The notes: generated by a model not told the origin, from the letters alone. Positions 8,279 to 18,500 are shown, counted from the first letter of the stretch. The stretch: 64,000 nucleotides of DNA from Fredinandcohnia onubensis (GCF_002734215.1 NZ_NSEB01000004.1:1-64000); one strand, 5' to 3'. Numbers and translations: made by a program.

Positions 8279-8815
8279 TTGAGCGGAAACTTACTTATAC
8301 TGGCTGCTGGTGGTCATGGAGGAGTAGTTAAAGAAACTGCCATTGCAATGGGGAAATTCCCGAAAATTGATTTCTTAGATGACAGATCTGATTTAGCGAT
8401 AGGAAAGTGTAAAGATTATAAAAAGTTTGTTAACAGCTACACATATGCTTTTGTTGCAATTGGGAGCAATGAAATAAGGATGAAGTGGCTGGAAGAGTTG
8501 ATGGAAGCGGGATTTCAGATTCCAATTTTGGTGGATCCAACAGCTTATGTAAGTCCTTCAGTTAGTATTGCAATTGGCTCCATAATATGTGCTAAAGCAG
8601 TTCTTAATACCAAAGTAGTAATAGAGATGGGCTGTATTGTTAGTATAGGTGCAATGGTAGATCATGATAGCATTGTTGGAGAGTATTCTCACATTAATAC
8701 AGGGGCAATAATTAAAGCGAACAGTAAGATAGAAAGACTTAAAAAGATAAATGCCGGAATGATTTATGCTGATGAAAAACAAAAAAAAGTAACTAGTTAT
8801 GAAATTGAGGTGTAA
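8279..8815 (+). CDS. Sugar O/N-acetyltransferase, PglD/EpsM-like
   Basis: A protein of about 178 residues with an N-terminal Rossmann-like fold (LLILAAGGHGGVVKETA) and a hexapeptide-repeat left-handed helix from about residue 85 (PTAYVSPSVSI, IGSIICAKAVL, then GAMVDHDSIVG with the catalytic His). Relatives acetylate amino-keto sugars made from the product of CapD-type dehydratases. I use the TTG at 8279, with GGAG nine bases before it; the ATG at 8264 has no site and its codons are the ribosome binding site. The C-terminus is shorter and diverges after NTGAIIKANSKIE, which seems to be a subfamily trait. The next gene starts four bases after the stop. Confidence 0.8.
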   Translation: MSGNLLILAAGGHGGVVKETAIAMGKFPKIDFLDDRSDLAIGKCKDYKKFVNSYTYAFVAIGSNEIRMKWLEELMEAGFQIPILVDPTAYVSPSVSIAIGSIICAKAVLNTKVVIEMGCIVSIGAMVDHDSIVGEYSHINTGAIIKANSKIERLKKINAGMIYADEKQKKVTSYEIEV

Positions 8816-8818
8816 GTA

Positions 8819-9439
8819 ATGTATTTGAAAGTAAAAAGATTGATAGATATTATTCTTTCCATAGTCGGACTTATTGTTTTATCCCCAATTTTTGCAATTC
8901 TTATTATTGCTATAAAAATAGACTCAAGAGGACCAGTGCTTTTTAAACAAAAGCGTGTTGGAATCAATAAAACTTATTTTAATATCTTAAAGTTCCGTAC
9001 TATGAGAATTGATACCCCTAAGGATACTCCAACTCATTTGTTAGAAAGTCCGGAACAGTATATTACTAAAATGGGAATGTTTTTGAGAAAGACGTCACTT
9101 GATGAGCTGCCGCAAATATGGAATATCTTTGTTGGGCAGATGAGTATTATCGGACCTAGACCAGCACTGTGGAATCAGTATGATTTGATTACTGAAAGGG
9201 AAAAGTATGGTGCCAATGATGTTCCACCTGGGTTGACTGGTTGGGCTCAGATAAATGGTAGAGATGAACTTCCTATTGCTGTTAAGGCTAAGTTGGATGG
9301 GGAGTATGTTGAGAGGATTAGTCTTTGGATGGATGTTAAATGTTTCTTTGGAACCATAATTAGTGTTATTAAGAGTGAGGGTGTTGTTGAAGGTGGGACT
9401 GGAACGAAAAAAGCTGATACAGAGTCATTGAAACAATAG
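8819..9439 (+). CDS. Undecaprenyl-phosphate sugar-1-phosphate transferase (EpsL-like)
   Basis: A 206-residue polyprenyl glycosylphosphotransferase that starts repeat-unit synthesis by moving a sugar-1-phosphate from UDP-sugar onto undecaprenyl phosphate at the membrane. A single re-entrant hydrophobic segment (about 9-32, RLIDIILSIVGLIVLSP) is followed by the catalytic domain with KQKRVGIN, LKFRTMR, RKTSLDELPQ, IIGPRPA and PPGLTGWAQINGR. Its short length (no N-terminal membrane domain) is that of the PglC/EpsL group. It follows the acetyltransferase gene by four bases, and an acetylated diamino sugar is a plausible first sugar. Confidence 0.92.
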   Translation: MYLKVKRLIDIILSIVGLIVLSPIFAILIIAIKIDSRGPVLFKQKRVGINKTYFNILKFRTMRIDTPKDTPTHLLESPEQYITKMGMFLRKTSLDELPQIWNIFVGQMSIIGPRPALWNQYDLITEREKYGANDVPPGLTGWAQINGRDELPIAVKAKLDGEYVERISLWMDVKCFFGTIISVIKSEGVVEGGTGTKKADTESLKQ

Positions 9440-9452
9440 GGGGGATTTCAAA

Positions 9453-10391
9453 ATGAACAACACAACTATGATTCATATTGAGAAAGATATGTCAACGCAT
9501 GATTCCCCTAAGGTATCAATTATAGTAGCAACATATAGACGAAAAGAAGCATTGGAAAAAGCTTTACAATCTTTAATTATACAGACGTATTCTAATTGTG
9601 AAGTTATTGTAGTTGATGACAATGCTGATGCTGAATGGAATACTAAAGTTGAAAAGATTGTTAACAACATGAAGGGCTCAGACAATGTTGAAATTTTTTA
9701 TGTGCAAAACAAGAGTAATAAAGGATCTGCAGAGACTAGAAATATTGGAATTAAGGTAGCTACGGGCGATTATATTACTTTTTTAGATGATGATGATATT
9801 TATCTACCCGACAAAGTTAAGAAACAAGTTGAGTATATGATTAAAGAAGGTTCAGATTTTTCACTTACAGACTTATGGCTCTATGATGAAAAAGATAAGT
9901 TAATTGAAAAACGTGTTAGAGACTACATTAAAGATTTTTCATCAGAAAGTTTGATGAAATATCATCTAATGTTTCATATGACAGGGACAGATGTCATGAT
10001 GTTTAAAAAGAAATATTTGATAGATATTGGGCTATTTTCTCCAATTAATGTTGGAGATGAGTTCTATTTAATGCAGAAGGCAATAGCAGGGAAAGGGATT
10101 TTTAGTTATTTGCCTGGATGTGAGGTTAAAGCTTATGTTCACAGTGAAACAGACGGGTTATCTAGTGGAGATGGAAAAATAAAAGGCGAGAATGAACTAT
10201 ATGAATATAAAAAGAAATATTTCAATAAATTAACACAAAAAGAACAAAGATATGTAAAAATGAGACACTATGCTGTTATAGCATATGCAGAGCTTCGAAA
10301 GAAAAAGTATTTTTCTATGATTAAAAACTCATGTCTTTCTTTAATATCTTCACCTACAAATTTTATTAATCTATTTATAAATAGGAAGTAG
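9453..10391 (+). CDS. Glycosyltransferase family 2
   Basis: A 312-residue GT-A transferase that should add a sugar to the lipid-linked repeat unit in the cytoplasm. The family start VSIIVATYRRKEALEKAL lies at about 21, the nucleotide-binding VIVVDDNAD near 52, and the metal-binding DXD as FLDDDD near 111. No membrane segment is visible. GGGGGG lies seven bases before the ATG, 13 bases after the preceding gene. Donor and linkage cannot be read from the sequence. Confidence 0.88.
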   Translation: MNNTTMIHIEKDMSTHDSPKVSIIVATYRRKEALEKALQSLIIQTYSNCEVIVVDDNADAEWNTKVEKIVNNMKGSDNVEIFYVQNKSNKGSAETRNIGIKVATGDYITFLDDDDIYLPDKVKKQVEYMIKEGSDFSLTDLWLYDEKDKLIEKRVRDYIKDFSSESLMKYHLMFHMTGTDVMMFKKKYLIDIGLFSPINVGDEFYLMQKAIAGKGIFSYLPGCEVKAYVHSETDGLSSGDGKIKGENELYEYKKKYFNKLTQKEQRYVKMRHYAVIAYAELRKKKYFSMIKNSCLSLISSPTNFINLFINRK

Positions 10392-10744
10392 CAAAACACG
10401 CTATTATTACACTTAGCAACTAAACATTCCTATATACAAAACATTAAATTTTTATATCTTGTTAAATTGTAAAGAATTACCTAATTCATTTTTCGGCCGG
10501 GACAGATACTGTGATTTCGAAAAGTTATCTGACGGTAATTGGTAATTGATGCAAATGGAGTACTGGATGGATTTGATGTGAAAGTCTATAAAGACATAGG
10601 CAAAAATCTCTTATTTTCAATAATGTGATTTTGCATACAGGCGAGTCCATCCTATCGAGCTGAGATGAAAAAAAGAGGGTTATAATCAGCTATTTGAATC
10701 TAAAAAAATTTTTTTAACGAATTGATTGTCAAGAGGAGAAGGTT
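10392..10744 (+). other. Intergenic region with a possible coding relic
   Basis: No intact gene. From about 10542 a short open stretch reads VIDANGVLDGFDVKVYKDIG and then breaks; nearby frames also give protein-like fragments (LHTGESI…). This looks like eroded coding sequence, but I do not recognise the family. There is no clear terminator, and the next gene has its own strong AAGAGGAGA site. Confidence 0.4.
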
Positions 10745-11878
10745 ATGAAAAAAGTTGGAATATCTACTGTACACACTGGGTTTAATTATGGATCGGCATT
10801 GCAGGCATATGCAAGTAAGGTGGTTTTGAATGAACTGGGGTACCAGGGAATCAATATTTCATTAAAAGGCAGTCTTATCAAAGGTAGGGATGTAAGACTA
10901 AAGAAAGTCGCTGTTATTGCCATTAGGCTTTTGAGACAACCGCATAATATTAAAAAGAGAATTAATGTTTATAGTGATAATATGAGTAAACCCTATTCTG
11001 AACATTCAAAGGAATTATTCAACATTTTTAGACAGAAGCAAATCCAACCATTTCACTGTACATGGAATCAATTAAAGCGTCTTGCAAAGAGTGATGATTT
11101 TAAGGCGTTTTTGTGCGGGAGTGATCAAATTTGGAATGCAGAAGCATTATATGTAGATCCACAGTATTACTTAAGATTTGCACCTAAAGAGAAAAGAATT
11201 GCTTTTGCTCCTAGTTTTGGAAGAGATAAAGTTGCCGATTACAATAAGAATATTATAACAAAATACATTAAGGATATCCCGAATCTTTCAGTGCGGGAAG
11301 AATCTGGTGTTTCTATAATTAAGGAATTGACTAATAAGGATGCTGCTCATTTGATTGATCCTACACTGTTACTAGATGGATCAAAGTGGGATAAATATTT
11401 AGAATTACAAGAAGATTTGTCAGACAGTAAAAAGTATATATTGGCATACTTTTTGAATGAACCATCTGATTACGCAAAAGAGTATATCAAGAAATTAGCT
11501 CAAAAAAATAAACTGAAGGTAATAGCGCTTCCTTATCAAAGAGAAGTAACAGATTGGTTTGATATTGCACCAGATGCCGGACCTGTTGAGTTTGTCCAGT
11601 ATGTTAAAAATGCATCTTACGTTTGTACGGATTCATTTCACGGGACTGCATTTGCAGTTAATTATGAAGTGCCTTTTTACACATTTGAAAGACAATATGG
11701 CTCTGCTGGAAAACAATCATCTCGATTGGCTTCATTCCTGAAATTGGTGTCATTAGAAGAGAGGTTTAATCCTATCATGGAGTTATTAGATGCACCGATT
11801 GATTACAGTAAAAGTAAAGTTGTCCTTGAGAATGAAAGGAAGAAATCTGTGGAGTACCTTGTAAATGCGCTACAGTAG
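10745..11878 (+). CDS. Polysaccharide pyruvyl transferase family protein
   Basis: A 377-residue protein of the PF04230 family, whose members attach pyruvate ketals from phosphoenolpyruvate to sugars of EPS and secondary cell-wall polymers. Typical segments are the N-terminal HTGFNYGSALQAYA, CGSDQIWNAE (about 124), FAPSFGRD, the SVREESG motif near 184, IDPTLLLD, and the C-terminal CTDSFHGTAFAVNY (about 296). No membrane segment. An AAGAGGAGA site precedes the ATG. It is followed after 14 bases by a glycosyltransferase. Pyruvylation would make the polymer acidic. Confidence 0.88.
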   Translation: MKKVGISTVHTGFNYGSALQAYASKVVLNELGYQGINISLKGSLIKGRDVRLKKVAVIAIRLLRQPHNIKKRINVYSDNMSKPYSEHSKELFNIFRQKQIQPFHCTWNQLKRLAKSDDFKAFLCGSDQIWNAEALYVDPQYYLRFAPKEKRIAFAPSFGRDKVADYNKNIITKYIKDIPNLSVREESGVSIIKELTNKDAAHLIDPTLLLDGSKWDKYLELQEDLSDSKKYILAYFLNEPSDYAKEYIKKLAQKNKLKVIALPYQREVTDWFDIAPDAGPVEFVQYVKNASYVCTDSFHGTAFAVNYEVPFYTFERQYGSAGKQSSRLASFLKLVSLEERFNPIMELLDAPIDYSKSKVVLENERKKSVEYLVNALQ

Positions 11879-11892
11879 ATGGAGGGTAAAAA

Positions 11893-12915
11893 ATGATAGG
11901 TAATCTTAATAATGAAACTTCAAAGTGTCTGGTTTCGATAATCGTTCCAGCCTATAATGTGGAGAAGTATATAGAAAAGTGTCTTTCATCAATTTTAGAG
12001 CAAACCTATACAAATATTGAAGTAATTGTTGTGGATGATGGATCAACAGACAATACAAGACAATTTATAGATAATGTTACGAAACAAGACAGCAGAGTTC
12101 GTGTTATACACAAAAAAAATGCTGGGGTTAGTGCTGCAAGAAATACTGGAATTGAAATATCGACGGGAGATTATCTGGTTTTTGTGGATGGAGATGATTT
12201 TATTGCACAGGATTATGTTGAGTACATGCTCGGTTTAATTGAAAGTACAGGCTCAGAATTTTGTCTTTCAAAATGTTGCTATACCAAGAGTGGTGAAAAG
12301 CAAACTGAAAGTGAATATATAGAGCAATTACGACCAGAAGATGCAACAGCACTACTTATATCTCCAGATGTTATTGTGGGATGTTGGAATAAAATTTTTA
12401 AACGAAGTTTAATAGTAAACAACAATATATGGTTTTCGACTAATTTGTTTTATGGAGAAGGACTTACTTTTATTACCACAGTTTCACAAATATCTAAATC
12501 TGTTGGTGTTGGAAATCGCAAAGTTTACTATTACAGACGAAACAATGAAGCTTCCGCAACAACAAAATTCGATATTAATAAATTATATAATGGTGAGAAA
12601 GCACTAGAAAACATTAGGAAGCAACTTATAATAAACAGCCCGAAAGTCAATACAATGCTTAACTTACATTTATGTCTTTTTAGTTTAGGCGCATTAGTGA
12701 AAATTAAGTCTAATCGCTTAGAAAAAGAGTATTTGAAGGATTATAAAAGGTGGAAATCATATATAAGACATAATTCTTTAAAATTCACATTTAGTGGAGA
12801 AATATCAATTTATAGAAAGTTACTGCTATTTGGAGGATGTTTAAGTCCATGGCTTATGATGAAGTTAGACACAACTAGAAGGAGACATATTTCTGCTAAT
12901 AGTGTTGGTGAGTAG
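11893..12915 (+). CDS. Glycosyltransferase family 2 (EpsJ-like)
   Basis: A 340-residue GT-A enzyme. It has the family opening VSIIVPAYNVEKYIEKCL at about 16, VIVVDDGSTDNT at about 46, NAGVSAARNTGIE at about 77 and DXD as FVDGDD near 97, followed by the C-terminal acceptor part with a YYYRRNNEAS segment. AGGAGG-like GGAGGG precedes the ATG by six bases. It is closest in type to EpsJ/EpsH-like transferases of Bacillus EPS operons. The exact sugar is not readable. Confidence 0.88.
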   Translation: MIGNLNNETSKCLVSIIVPAYNVEKYIEKCLSSILEQTYTNIEVIVVDDGSTDNTRQFIDNVTKQDSRVRVIHKKNAGVSAARNTGIEISTGDYLVFVDGDDFIAQDYVEYMLGLIESTGSEFCLSKCCYTKSGEKQTESEYIEQLRPEDATALLISPDVIVGCWNKIFKRSLIVNNNIWFSTNLFYGEGLTFITTVSQISKSVGVGNRKVYYYRRNNEASATTKFDINKLYNGEKALENIRKQLIINSPKVNTMLNLHLCLFSLGALVKIKSNRLEKEYLKDYKRWKSYIRHNSLKFTFSGEISIYRKLLLFGGCLSPWLMMKLDTTRRRHISANSVGE

Positions 12916-13059
12916 TAGTTATCAGTTGAAAAAGTTCAATGGATTGAAAAACTAATAGCTAGTTCAATTGTGTTTTATTGTTAACGCATTTATACGAATG
13001 ACGTCCTACAAAAATAGCTTACTAATAATAAAACACCAAGGAAGTAAGAGGAGGAAGAA

Positions 13060-13854
13060 ATGAAAGTACAGATTCTTGTGTCAACAATGAATCAAAAGGA
13101 TTACTCATTGTTGGATAAATTAAACATTCAGTCGGATGCAGTTATAGTTAACCAGGATGATCATTATTCTTATGATATTTTTGATTATAATGGATATCGC
13201 ATAGAATGGATTTGCGTTAACGAGAGGGGATTATCTAGGAGCAGAAATTTAGCACTTTCAAAGGCTAGTGGTGATATTTGCATTCTTGTAGATGATGATG
13301 AACAATTACGAACAGGGTATCCTGATATAATTAGAAATGCTTTCAGTTTTTATCCTGACGCAGCAATTATTGCATTTAATCTTGCATCTATAGGAAACAA
13401 GAGTAATCGATATTTCAACAAAAAAAATAAACGACTACACAGATTTAATTCAATGAGATATGGTTCAGCACGTATTGCTTTTCGTAGACAAAAAATTATA
13501 AAAGAGCAGATCGGATTTCCAACATTATTTGGTGCCGGTTCATCATTTTTTAGTAGTGGTGAGGACTCAATATTTTTATCAACTTGCTTTAACAAGCGTT
13601 TGAAAGTATATGCTTGGACAGAAGTAATAGCAGATATTGAGGATGAGGACGGAACATCTTCCTGGTTCAGTGGATATAATAAGAAGTATTTTGTTGACAA
13701 AGGAGCTGTCTATGCAGCAATGACAAAATATTTGGCAGTAGGATATTGTCTATACTTCGCGTTTCGTCATAAAAAGAAATATTCAAATACAGTTTCCTTT
13801 CAACAAGCTATGCAGTGGATGCTAGAAGGAATAGCTGTATATAGGAAACTATAG
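13060..13854 (+). CDS. Glycosyltransferase family A protein
   Basis: A 264-residue GT-A-like protein, shorter and more divergent than the two family 2 enzymes upstream. It starts VQILVSTMNQKD, has NERGLSRSRNLALSKASGD at about 56 and ILVDDDEQ near 78, which is the DXD region, and FGAGSSFFSSGEDS near 152 with the GED motif of the acceptor side. The start has GAGGAGG five bases upstream. A 145-base gap separates it from the previous gene. It probably adds a further sugar to the repeat unit. Confidence 0.8.
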   Translation: MKVQILVSTMNQKDYSLLDKLNIQSDAVIVNQDDHYSYDIFDYNGYRIEWICVNERGLSRSRNLALSKASGDICILVDDDEQLRTGYPDIIRNAFSFYPDAAIIAFNLASIGNKSNRYFNKKNKRLHRFNSMRYGSARIAFRRQKIIKEQIGFPTLFGAGSSFFSSGEDSIFLSTCFNKRLKVYAWTEVIADIEDEDGTSSWFSGYNKKYFVDKGAVYAAMTKYLAVGYCLYFAFRHKKKYSNTVSFQQAMQWMLEGIAVYRKL

Positions 13855-14119
13855 TAATTGGTTATTTTTTATTGTAGAGGAGTTAAGCTTAATATTATAT
13901 AGAGTTAATTGAAAGGATGCTACTAAAGATCTTACTGGAAACAAGTATAACTTTTGCAAAACGAATACTGGTCCTTTTTAATGCGTGTTTATGTATCAAG
14001 GGGCTATGAATTATTAATCTTTAAAATGGTAAAACTGTTATTATTATCTGGTAATAGTCTAATAGCTTATGCAATTAAAATTAATATCTTCCGTGTATCA
14101 ATATCTTTAAAAGAAATGA

Positions 14120-15325
14120 GTGGAAAAAGTGTATCAATTGAGGGATACCAAAATAGCCCCTTTTTTTGTTCAATTAATAATAGTCTCTCTGTGTTTTGGG
14201 GGATTCTATTTGAATATAGGTTTTGCTTTAAAACCATATATAATACTTACCTTTTTAAATATTCTGTTACTATTTAGTATCACAAGATTTAGTAAATTGT
14301 TACCTTTCGAAGTGTTAATGATATTTTTTATCTTAGTTTATTGTGCCTCTGCTTTACAGTTTAATTATCCTGATAAACATTTGCGTTTTATTTTTGCCTT
14401 TTTTATTATATTATTATTTTATTTTTCAACAAGAGGCTTAATTATCATATGTAAAATTGAAGATTTACAAAAAATGATATCAATTTCTGGCATAATTGGA
14501 AGTTCTGCCTCCCTAGTATATTATCTCATCGGAATAATAGAGACTGGGATGAACTTTTATGGGAATGGCGTAATATATCATGGATTAATGATAGATAGGT
14601 CAATACCGAGATTGATTGGTACAGCATCCGGAGATCCAAATATATTTGTTCTTTTTATGACCCTATACTTTTTTTACTATTTGTATAACATATCCACGAC
14701 TAGAAATAAAATTGGCTTTTTGCTGACCACAATGTGTATTATTTTAACTTTTTCAAGAGGGGCATATATTGCCATTTTCATCACATTTCTATTAATGTTT
14801 ATTTTTGGAGATAAACGAAAAGGAAAGTTTAAGAATTTATTGGTTATATCTCTCATATTCATTGGGATAGGTTATGTTATAAATTTGTTTGGTGTAAATT
14901 ACATGGACTTTATTGGAAGTAGATTTTCAAATATTTCTAATGATGGAGGGAGTGGCAGGATCACTCTTTGGACGAATGCGATAGAAACCTTCAAAAATAA
15001 TCCAATAATGGGTATAGGGCTAAATGGAACTTTAGATTATAATACTATAAATTATGGAAGCTCAGTATATATACACAATACAATGCTCGAGGTACTTTCC
15101 GAATCGGGGCTAATGGGCTTCATTGTATTTATCTTATTATGGATTTCAATACTAATTTTCTGTATAAGAATATTTAAATATAATAAAACAACAAAATTTC
15201 TTTTAGCAACTTTTGTTGCAACTTTTATTCAAATGCTCTCTTTATCAATATTATTAAATGAGGTATTTTATCTGATGTTACTGTTGTTATATAGGTATAG
15301 TATAGAAAATATAAAGAATGAATGA
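14120..15325 (+). CDS. O-antigen polymerase/ligase-like membrane protein (Wzy type)
   Basis: A 401-residue integral membrane protein with about ten hydrophobic helices and a large extracytoplasmic loop that contains RFSNISNDGGSGRITLW and GIGLNGT, followed by HNTMLEVLSESGLMG, the signature area of PF04932 proteins. It should polymerise flipped lipid-linked repeat units outside the membrane. The start is uncertain: the GTG at 14120 has only a weak AAAGAAATGAG upstream. The preceding 265 bases contain no clear gene, although an overlapping reading frame from 13954 exists. It is the only Wzy candidate in the cluster. Confidence 0.82.
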   Translation: MEKVYQLRDTKIAPFFVQLIIVSLCFGGFYLNIGFALKPYIILTFLNILLLFSITRFSKLLPFEVLMIFFILVYCASALQFNYPDKHLRFIFAFFIILLFYFSTRGLIIICKIEDLQKMISISGIIGSSASLVYYLIGIIETGMNFYGNGVIYHGLMIDRSIPRLIGTASGDPNIFVLFMTLYFFYYLYNISTTRNKIGFLLTTMCIILTFSRGAYIAIFITFLLMFIFGDKRKGKFKNLLVISLIFIGIGYVINLFGVNYMDFIGSRFSNISNDGGSGRITLWTNAIETFKNNPIMGIGLNGTLDYNTINYGSSVYIHNTMLEVLSESGLMGFIVFILLWISILIFCIRIFKYNKTTKFLLATFVATFIQMLSLSILLNEVFYLMLLLLYRYSIENIKNE

Positions 15326-15450
15326 CTTGCTCTCTCTATAGATGTGGCTTTTTTACTTGATAATAGTAATATGAAAACATATAAAACTTTAACAATTAAT
15401 TTAAGAGGTTATCTAAAATTAATTGTCATGGATAAAAAGAGGTTTTAGAA

Positions 15451-16980
15451 ATGAAAAAGATAGCACTAGTATTAATGGTATTAACAATAATCTCTAAATT
15501 ATTTGGCCTTATTAGAGACATTACTTTATCTTATTTCTATGGAGCCTCTAATATTAGTGATGCATACCTCATATCATTAACTATTTCAACAATATTAGTT
15601 TCTATTATTGGTACAGGTATATCTTCAGGGTACACTCCGATGTATACAAAAGTTGAAAGTATAGATGGAGTTAAAGCAGCGAACAGGTTTACTAATAACT
15701 TAATAAATATAATTCTAATTTTCTGTACTCTAATTATAATAGTAGGTTTAACTTTTACTGATACAATTGTAAAAGTATTTGCTTCAGGATTTCAAGGTGA
15801 GACTCTTGTTTTAGCAATTAAATTTACTAAAATAAGCTTGATTGGTGTATATTTCACTTTCTTAATATACATTTTCAATAGTTTTCTGCAAATAAGAGGA
15901 AGTTATTTCATAACTGGGATGATTGGTTTACCATTGAATCTTATAATAATAACTTCAATTATTGTTAGTTCAAAAACAAATATATTATTACTATCAATAG
16001 GTACAGTTATAGCAACAGCTTCTCAATTATTATTATTAATACCGTTTCTATATAAGACAGGCTATAAATATAACTTTAGAATTGATATAAAAGATGAATC
16101 TATCAGAAATATGGTAAGATCTGCGATGCCAATTATTCTTGGTATGTCGATTGTTGAGATTAATACTCTAGTTGATAGGACTCTAGCATCGCATATTGCA
16201 GTTGGAGGAATTTCAGCATTAAGTTATGCGTATAGACTAAATGGCTTTGTTCAAGGTTTATTTGTTTCTACCATAGCAGTAGCCATCTATCCTATGATAT
16301 CAAAAATGGCCAACAAAGGTAATTTAACGGGGATAAAAAAATCACTTGTAGAAGCAATAGGATATATTAACTTATTAGTTATTCCTGCAACTGTTATATC
16401 TATGATTTTTGCTGAGCCAATAATCAGATTATTGTTAGGTAGAGGAGCATTCGATGAAAATGCAATAAAACTAACAGCTAGTGCATTATTCTTTTATTCA
16501 ATTGGCATGATTGGTATTGGTCTTAGAGAAATACTCTCAAGGGCTTTTTACTCATTACATGATACGAAAACTCCAATGATTAATGCAGCGATTGCTTTAG
16601 TTTTGAACATAATACTAAATTTAGTGCTTTCTAAGTTTTTAGGTATAGGTGGACTTGCACTAGCCACCAGTATATCAGCCATAGTTTGCACTATACTACT
16701 ATTTTACAATTTACGAAAAAAAATAGGTCCTCTCGGAATAAAAAAATTACTTTATTCATTTGTTAAAATAGTGGTTGCTTCAAGTGTTACAGGTTTATTA
16801 TCATATCTATTTTATGGAATGCTTGTAAATAAGATAGAAATGAATATCACATTATTATTAACTTTTTGTTTTGGTATTATAGTCTATCTACTATCAATAT
16901 ACTTTATGAAAGTAGAAGAGAGTAAAGAAATGTATCTATTAATCAGGAATAGACTGAAAAGGGGAACAATACCAGAATAA
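15451..16980 (+). CDS. MurJ/MviN-family lipid-linked oligosaccharide flippase
   Basis: A 509-residue protein with about 14 membrane helices from the MOP flippase superfamily. The opening LTIISKLFGLIRDITLSYFYG and the central RTLASHIAVGGISALSYAYR region are those of MurJ-type proteins. Its position after the polymerase gene suggests that it flips the EPS repeat unit in place of a Wzx protein, though it could be a true MurJ. A moderate AAGAGG site lies before the ATG. Base composition is more AT-rich than in the kinase region, as is common for EPS accessory genes. Confidence 0.85.
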   Translation: MKKIALVLMVLTIISKLFGLIRDITLSYFYGASNISDAYLISLTISTILVSIIGTGISSGYTPMYTKVESIDGVKAANRFTNNLINIILIFCTLIIIVGLTFTDTIVKVFASGFQGETLVLAIKFTKISLIGVYFTFLIYIFNSFLQIRGSYFITGMIGLPLNLIIITSIIVSSKTNILLLSIGTVIATASQLLLLIPFLYKTGYKYNFRIDIKDESIRNMVRSAMPIILGMSIVEINTLVDRTLASHIAVGGISALSYAYRLNGFVQGLFVSTIAVAIYPMISKMANKGNLTGIKKSLVEAIGYINLLVIPATVISMIFAEPIIRLLLGRGAFDENAIKLTASALFFYSIGMIGIGLREILSRAFYSLHDTKTPMINAAIALVLNIILNLVLSKFLGIGGLALATSISAIVCTILLFYNLRKKIGPLGIKKLLYSFVKIVVASSVTGLLSYLFYGMLVNKIEMNITLLLTFCFGIIVYLLSIYFMKVEESKEMYLLIRNRLKRGTIPE

Positions 16981-17237
16981 TTAACTCCCTCTCACACAGC
17001 TAATCCCTGGAACTTGTCGAATGTTGTTAGGTTGAGTAATGAAGTAGTTTCTTTGGTTTGCTGCGCCTATCTTTTGCAAGGCGATGTACAAGCTACATTT
17101 GCTTCAACTAATTAACTGCAAAAAGCTGTGTTTTTAAACTATGACTACAATAGAAGATGGTCTTCAGATGTTTGTAGATTATTATTATGTAGAGCAAGTC
17201 TTTATATATTAATTTACAGAAAAGGAGATACTTAAGC

Positions 17238-18233
17238 ATGAATATATTAGTAACTGGCGGAACAGGATATATAGGATCACACACTTGTGTTGCTCTTTTG
17301 GAAGCAGGACATTCAGTCATTATTGCTGACAATCTATCTAACAGTAAGAGTGAGACTGTTATGAAAATCATGGATATAACTGATAAAAAAGTAACCTTTT
17401 ACGAGATTGATGTAACAGATACAGAAGCTGTGGATATTATTTTTAGAAATTATAAGATTGATGGAGTTATTCATTTTGCCGGTCTTAAAGCAGTTGGCGA
17501 ATCAGTAGAAAAACCACTAGAATATTATTACAATAACATCGTAAGCACCATGGTTCTAACAAAAGCTTGTCAGAAATATGGTGTCAATCGATTTGTATTT
17601 AGCTCATCAGCAACCGTGTACGGAGATAATAAGGTACCTTTTGTAGAGACAATGGATCTCTTACCAACGACTAATCCTTACGGTGAAACGAAAGCCATGA
17701 GTGAGCGGATTCTTACTGATATTGCAAATGCAAACCCTACTTTTTCAGTTTCAATTCTTCGATATTTCAATCCAGTAGGAGCTCATGAGAGTGGACTAAT
17801 TGGTGAAGCACCTAGTGGAATTCCAAATAATCTTATGCCATATGTAACTCAAGTGGCTAATGGGAAATTAGAGAGAGTGAGAGTCTTCGGAAATGACTAT
17901 CCAACAGTGGATGGTACAGGGGTTCGTGATTATATCCATGTAGTGGATTTGGCTAAAGGCCATGTTGCTGCATTAGAAAATCTAACTGAAGGTGTTCATG
18001 TTTATAATTTGGGAACCGGGAAAGGTACCAGTGTACTAGAATTAGTGAGAGCTTTTGAAGAAGCAAATGGTATTAAAGTCCCTTATGAAATTGTAGAACG
18101 GAGACCTGGGGATATCGCTTCATGCTATGCCGATGCTTCAAAAGCAAAGCAGGAACTAGGATGGACAGCCAAACGTGATATTTTTGCAATGTGTCGTGAT
18201 GCATGGCGGTTTGAGAAAAATTATATGGAATAG
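17238..18233 (+). CDS. galE: UDP-glucose 4-epimerase
   Basis: A 331-residue short-chain dehydrogenase that interconverts UDP-glucose and UDP-galactose (or the N-acetyl forms) with bound NAD. Visible are GGTGYIGSHT at the N-terminus, the catalytic Ser/Tyr/Lys set (SSSATVYG and YGETK), LRYFNPVGAH, and GVRDYIHVVDLAKGH. The length is normal. A strong AAAGGAG site sits before the ATG. In the cluster it supplies galactose-type donors. The 257-base gap upstream holds a TTGTCGAA Spo0A-box-like match near 17014, and the gene is followed by a terminator, so it ends the cluster. Confidence 0.95.
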   Translation: MNILVTGGTGYIGSHTCVALLEAGHSVIIADNLSNSKSETVMKIMDITDKKVTFYEIDVTDTEAVDIIFRNYKIDGVIHFAGLKAVGESVEKPLEYYYNNIVSTMVLTKACQKYGVNRFVFSSSATVYGDNKVPFVETMDLLPTTNPYGETKAMSERILTDIANANPTFSVSILRYFNPVGAHESGLIGEAPSGIPNNLMPYVTQVANGKLERVRVFGNDYPTVDGTGVRDYIHVVDLAKGHVAALENLTEGVHVYNLGTGKGTSVLELVRAFEEANGIKVPYEIVERRPGDIASCYADASKAKQELGWTAKRDIFAMCRDAWRFEKNYME

Positions 18234-18250
18234 TGTGATTTAGTAAATTA

Positions 18251-18300
18251 CCCGCTGGGCAGTTCAATAATGGCTTGGCGGGCTATTATACGTACTTTTT
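18251..18300 (+). terminator. Terminator after galE
   Basis: CCCGCTGGGC (18251-18260) pairs with GCTTGGCGGG (18273-18282), with three G-U pairs and a 12-base loop. A TTTTT run at 18296-18300 lies a little further than usual. It begins 18 bases after the galE stop and closes the EPS cluster. Confidence 0.6.
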
Positions 18301-18500
18301 ATCTTTCCTCACTACAAAGAGGATCATGCAACTCTAACATAATCTTTCATATTTAATCCTTCCTATATTTACACAGCATTTCTTCTTTTAAAATTTTACC
18401 CCATTCAAGATCAATGAGCATGACATATAAATTAGCTCGAAGAGATAATGGTAGTCTCCTCATGATATAATTAAAATCCTTTTCATCATTAACAAATTTC

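Noticed and set aside
13954-14277. 107-codon plus-strand frame before the Wzy-like gene
   Set aside because: No ribosome binding site, Leu/Ile/Phe-rich content typical of AT-rich chance frames, and a long overlap with the real gene.
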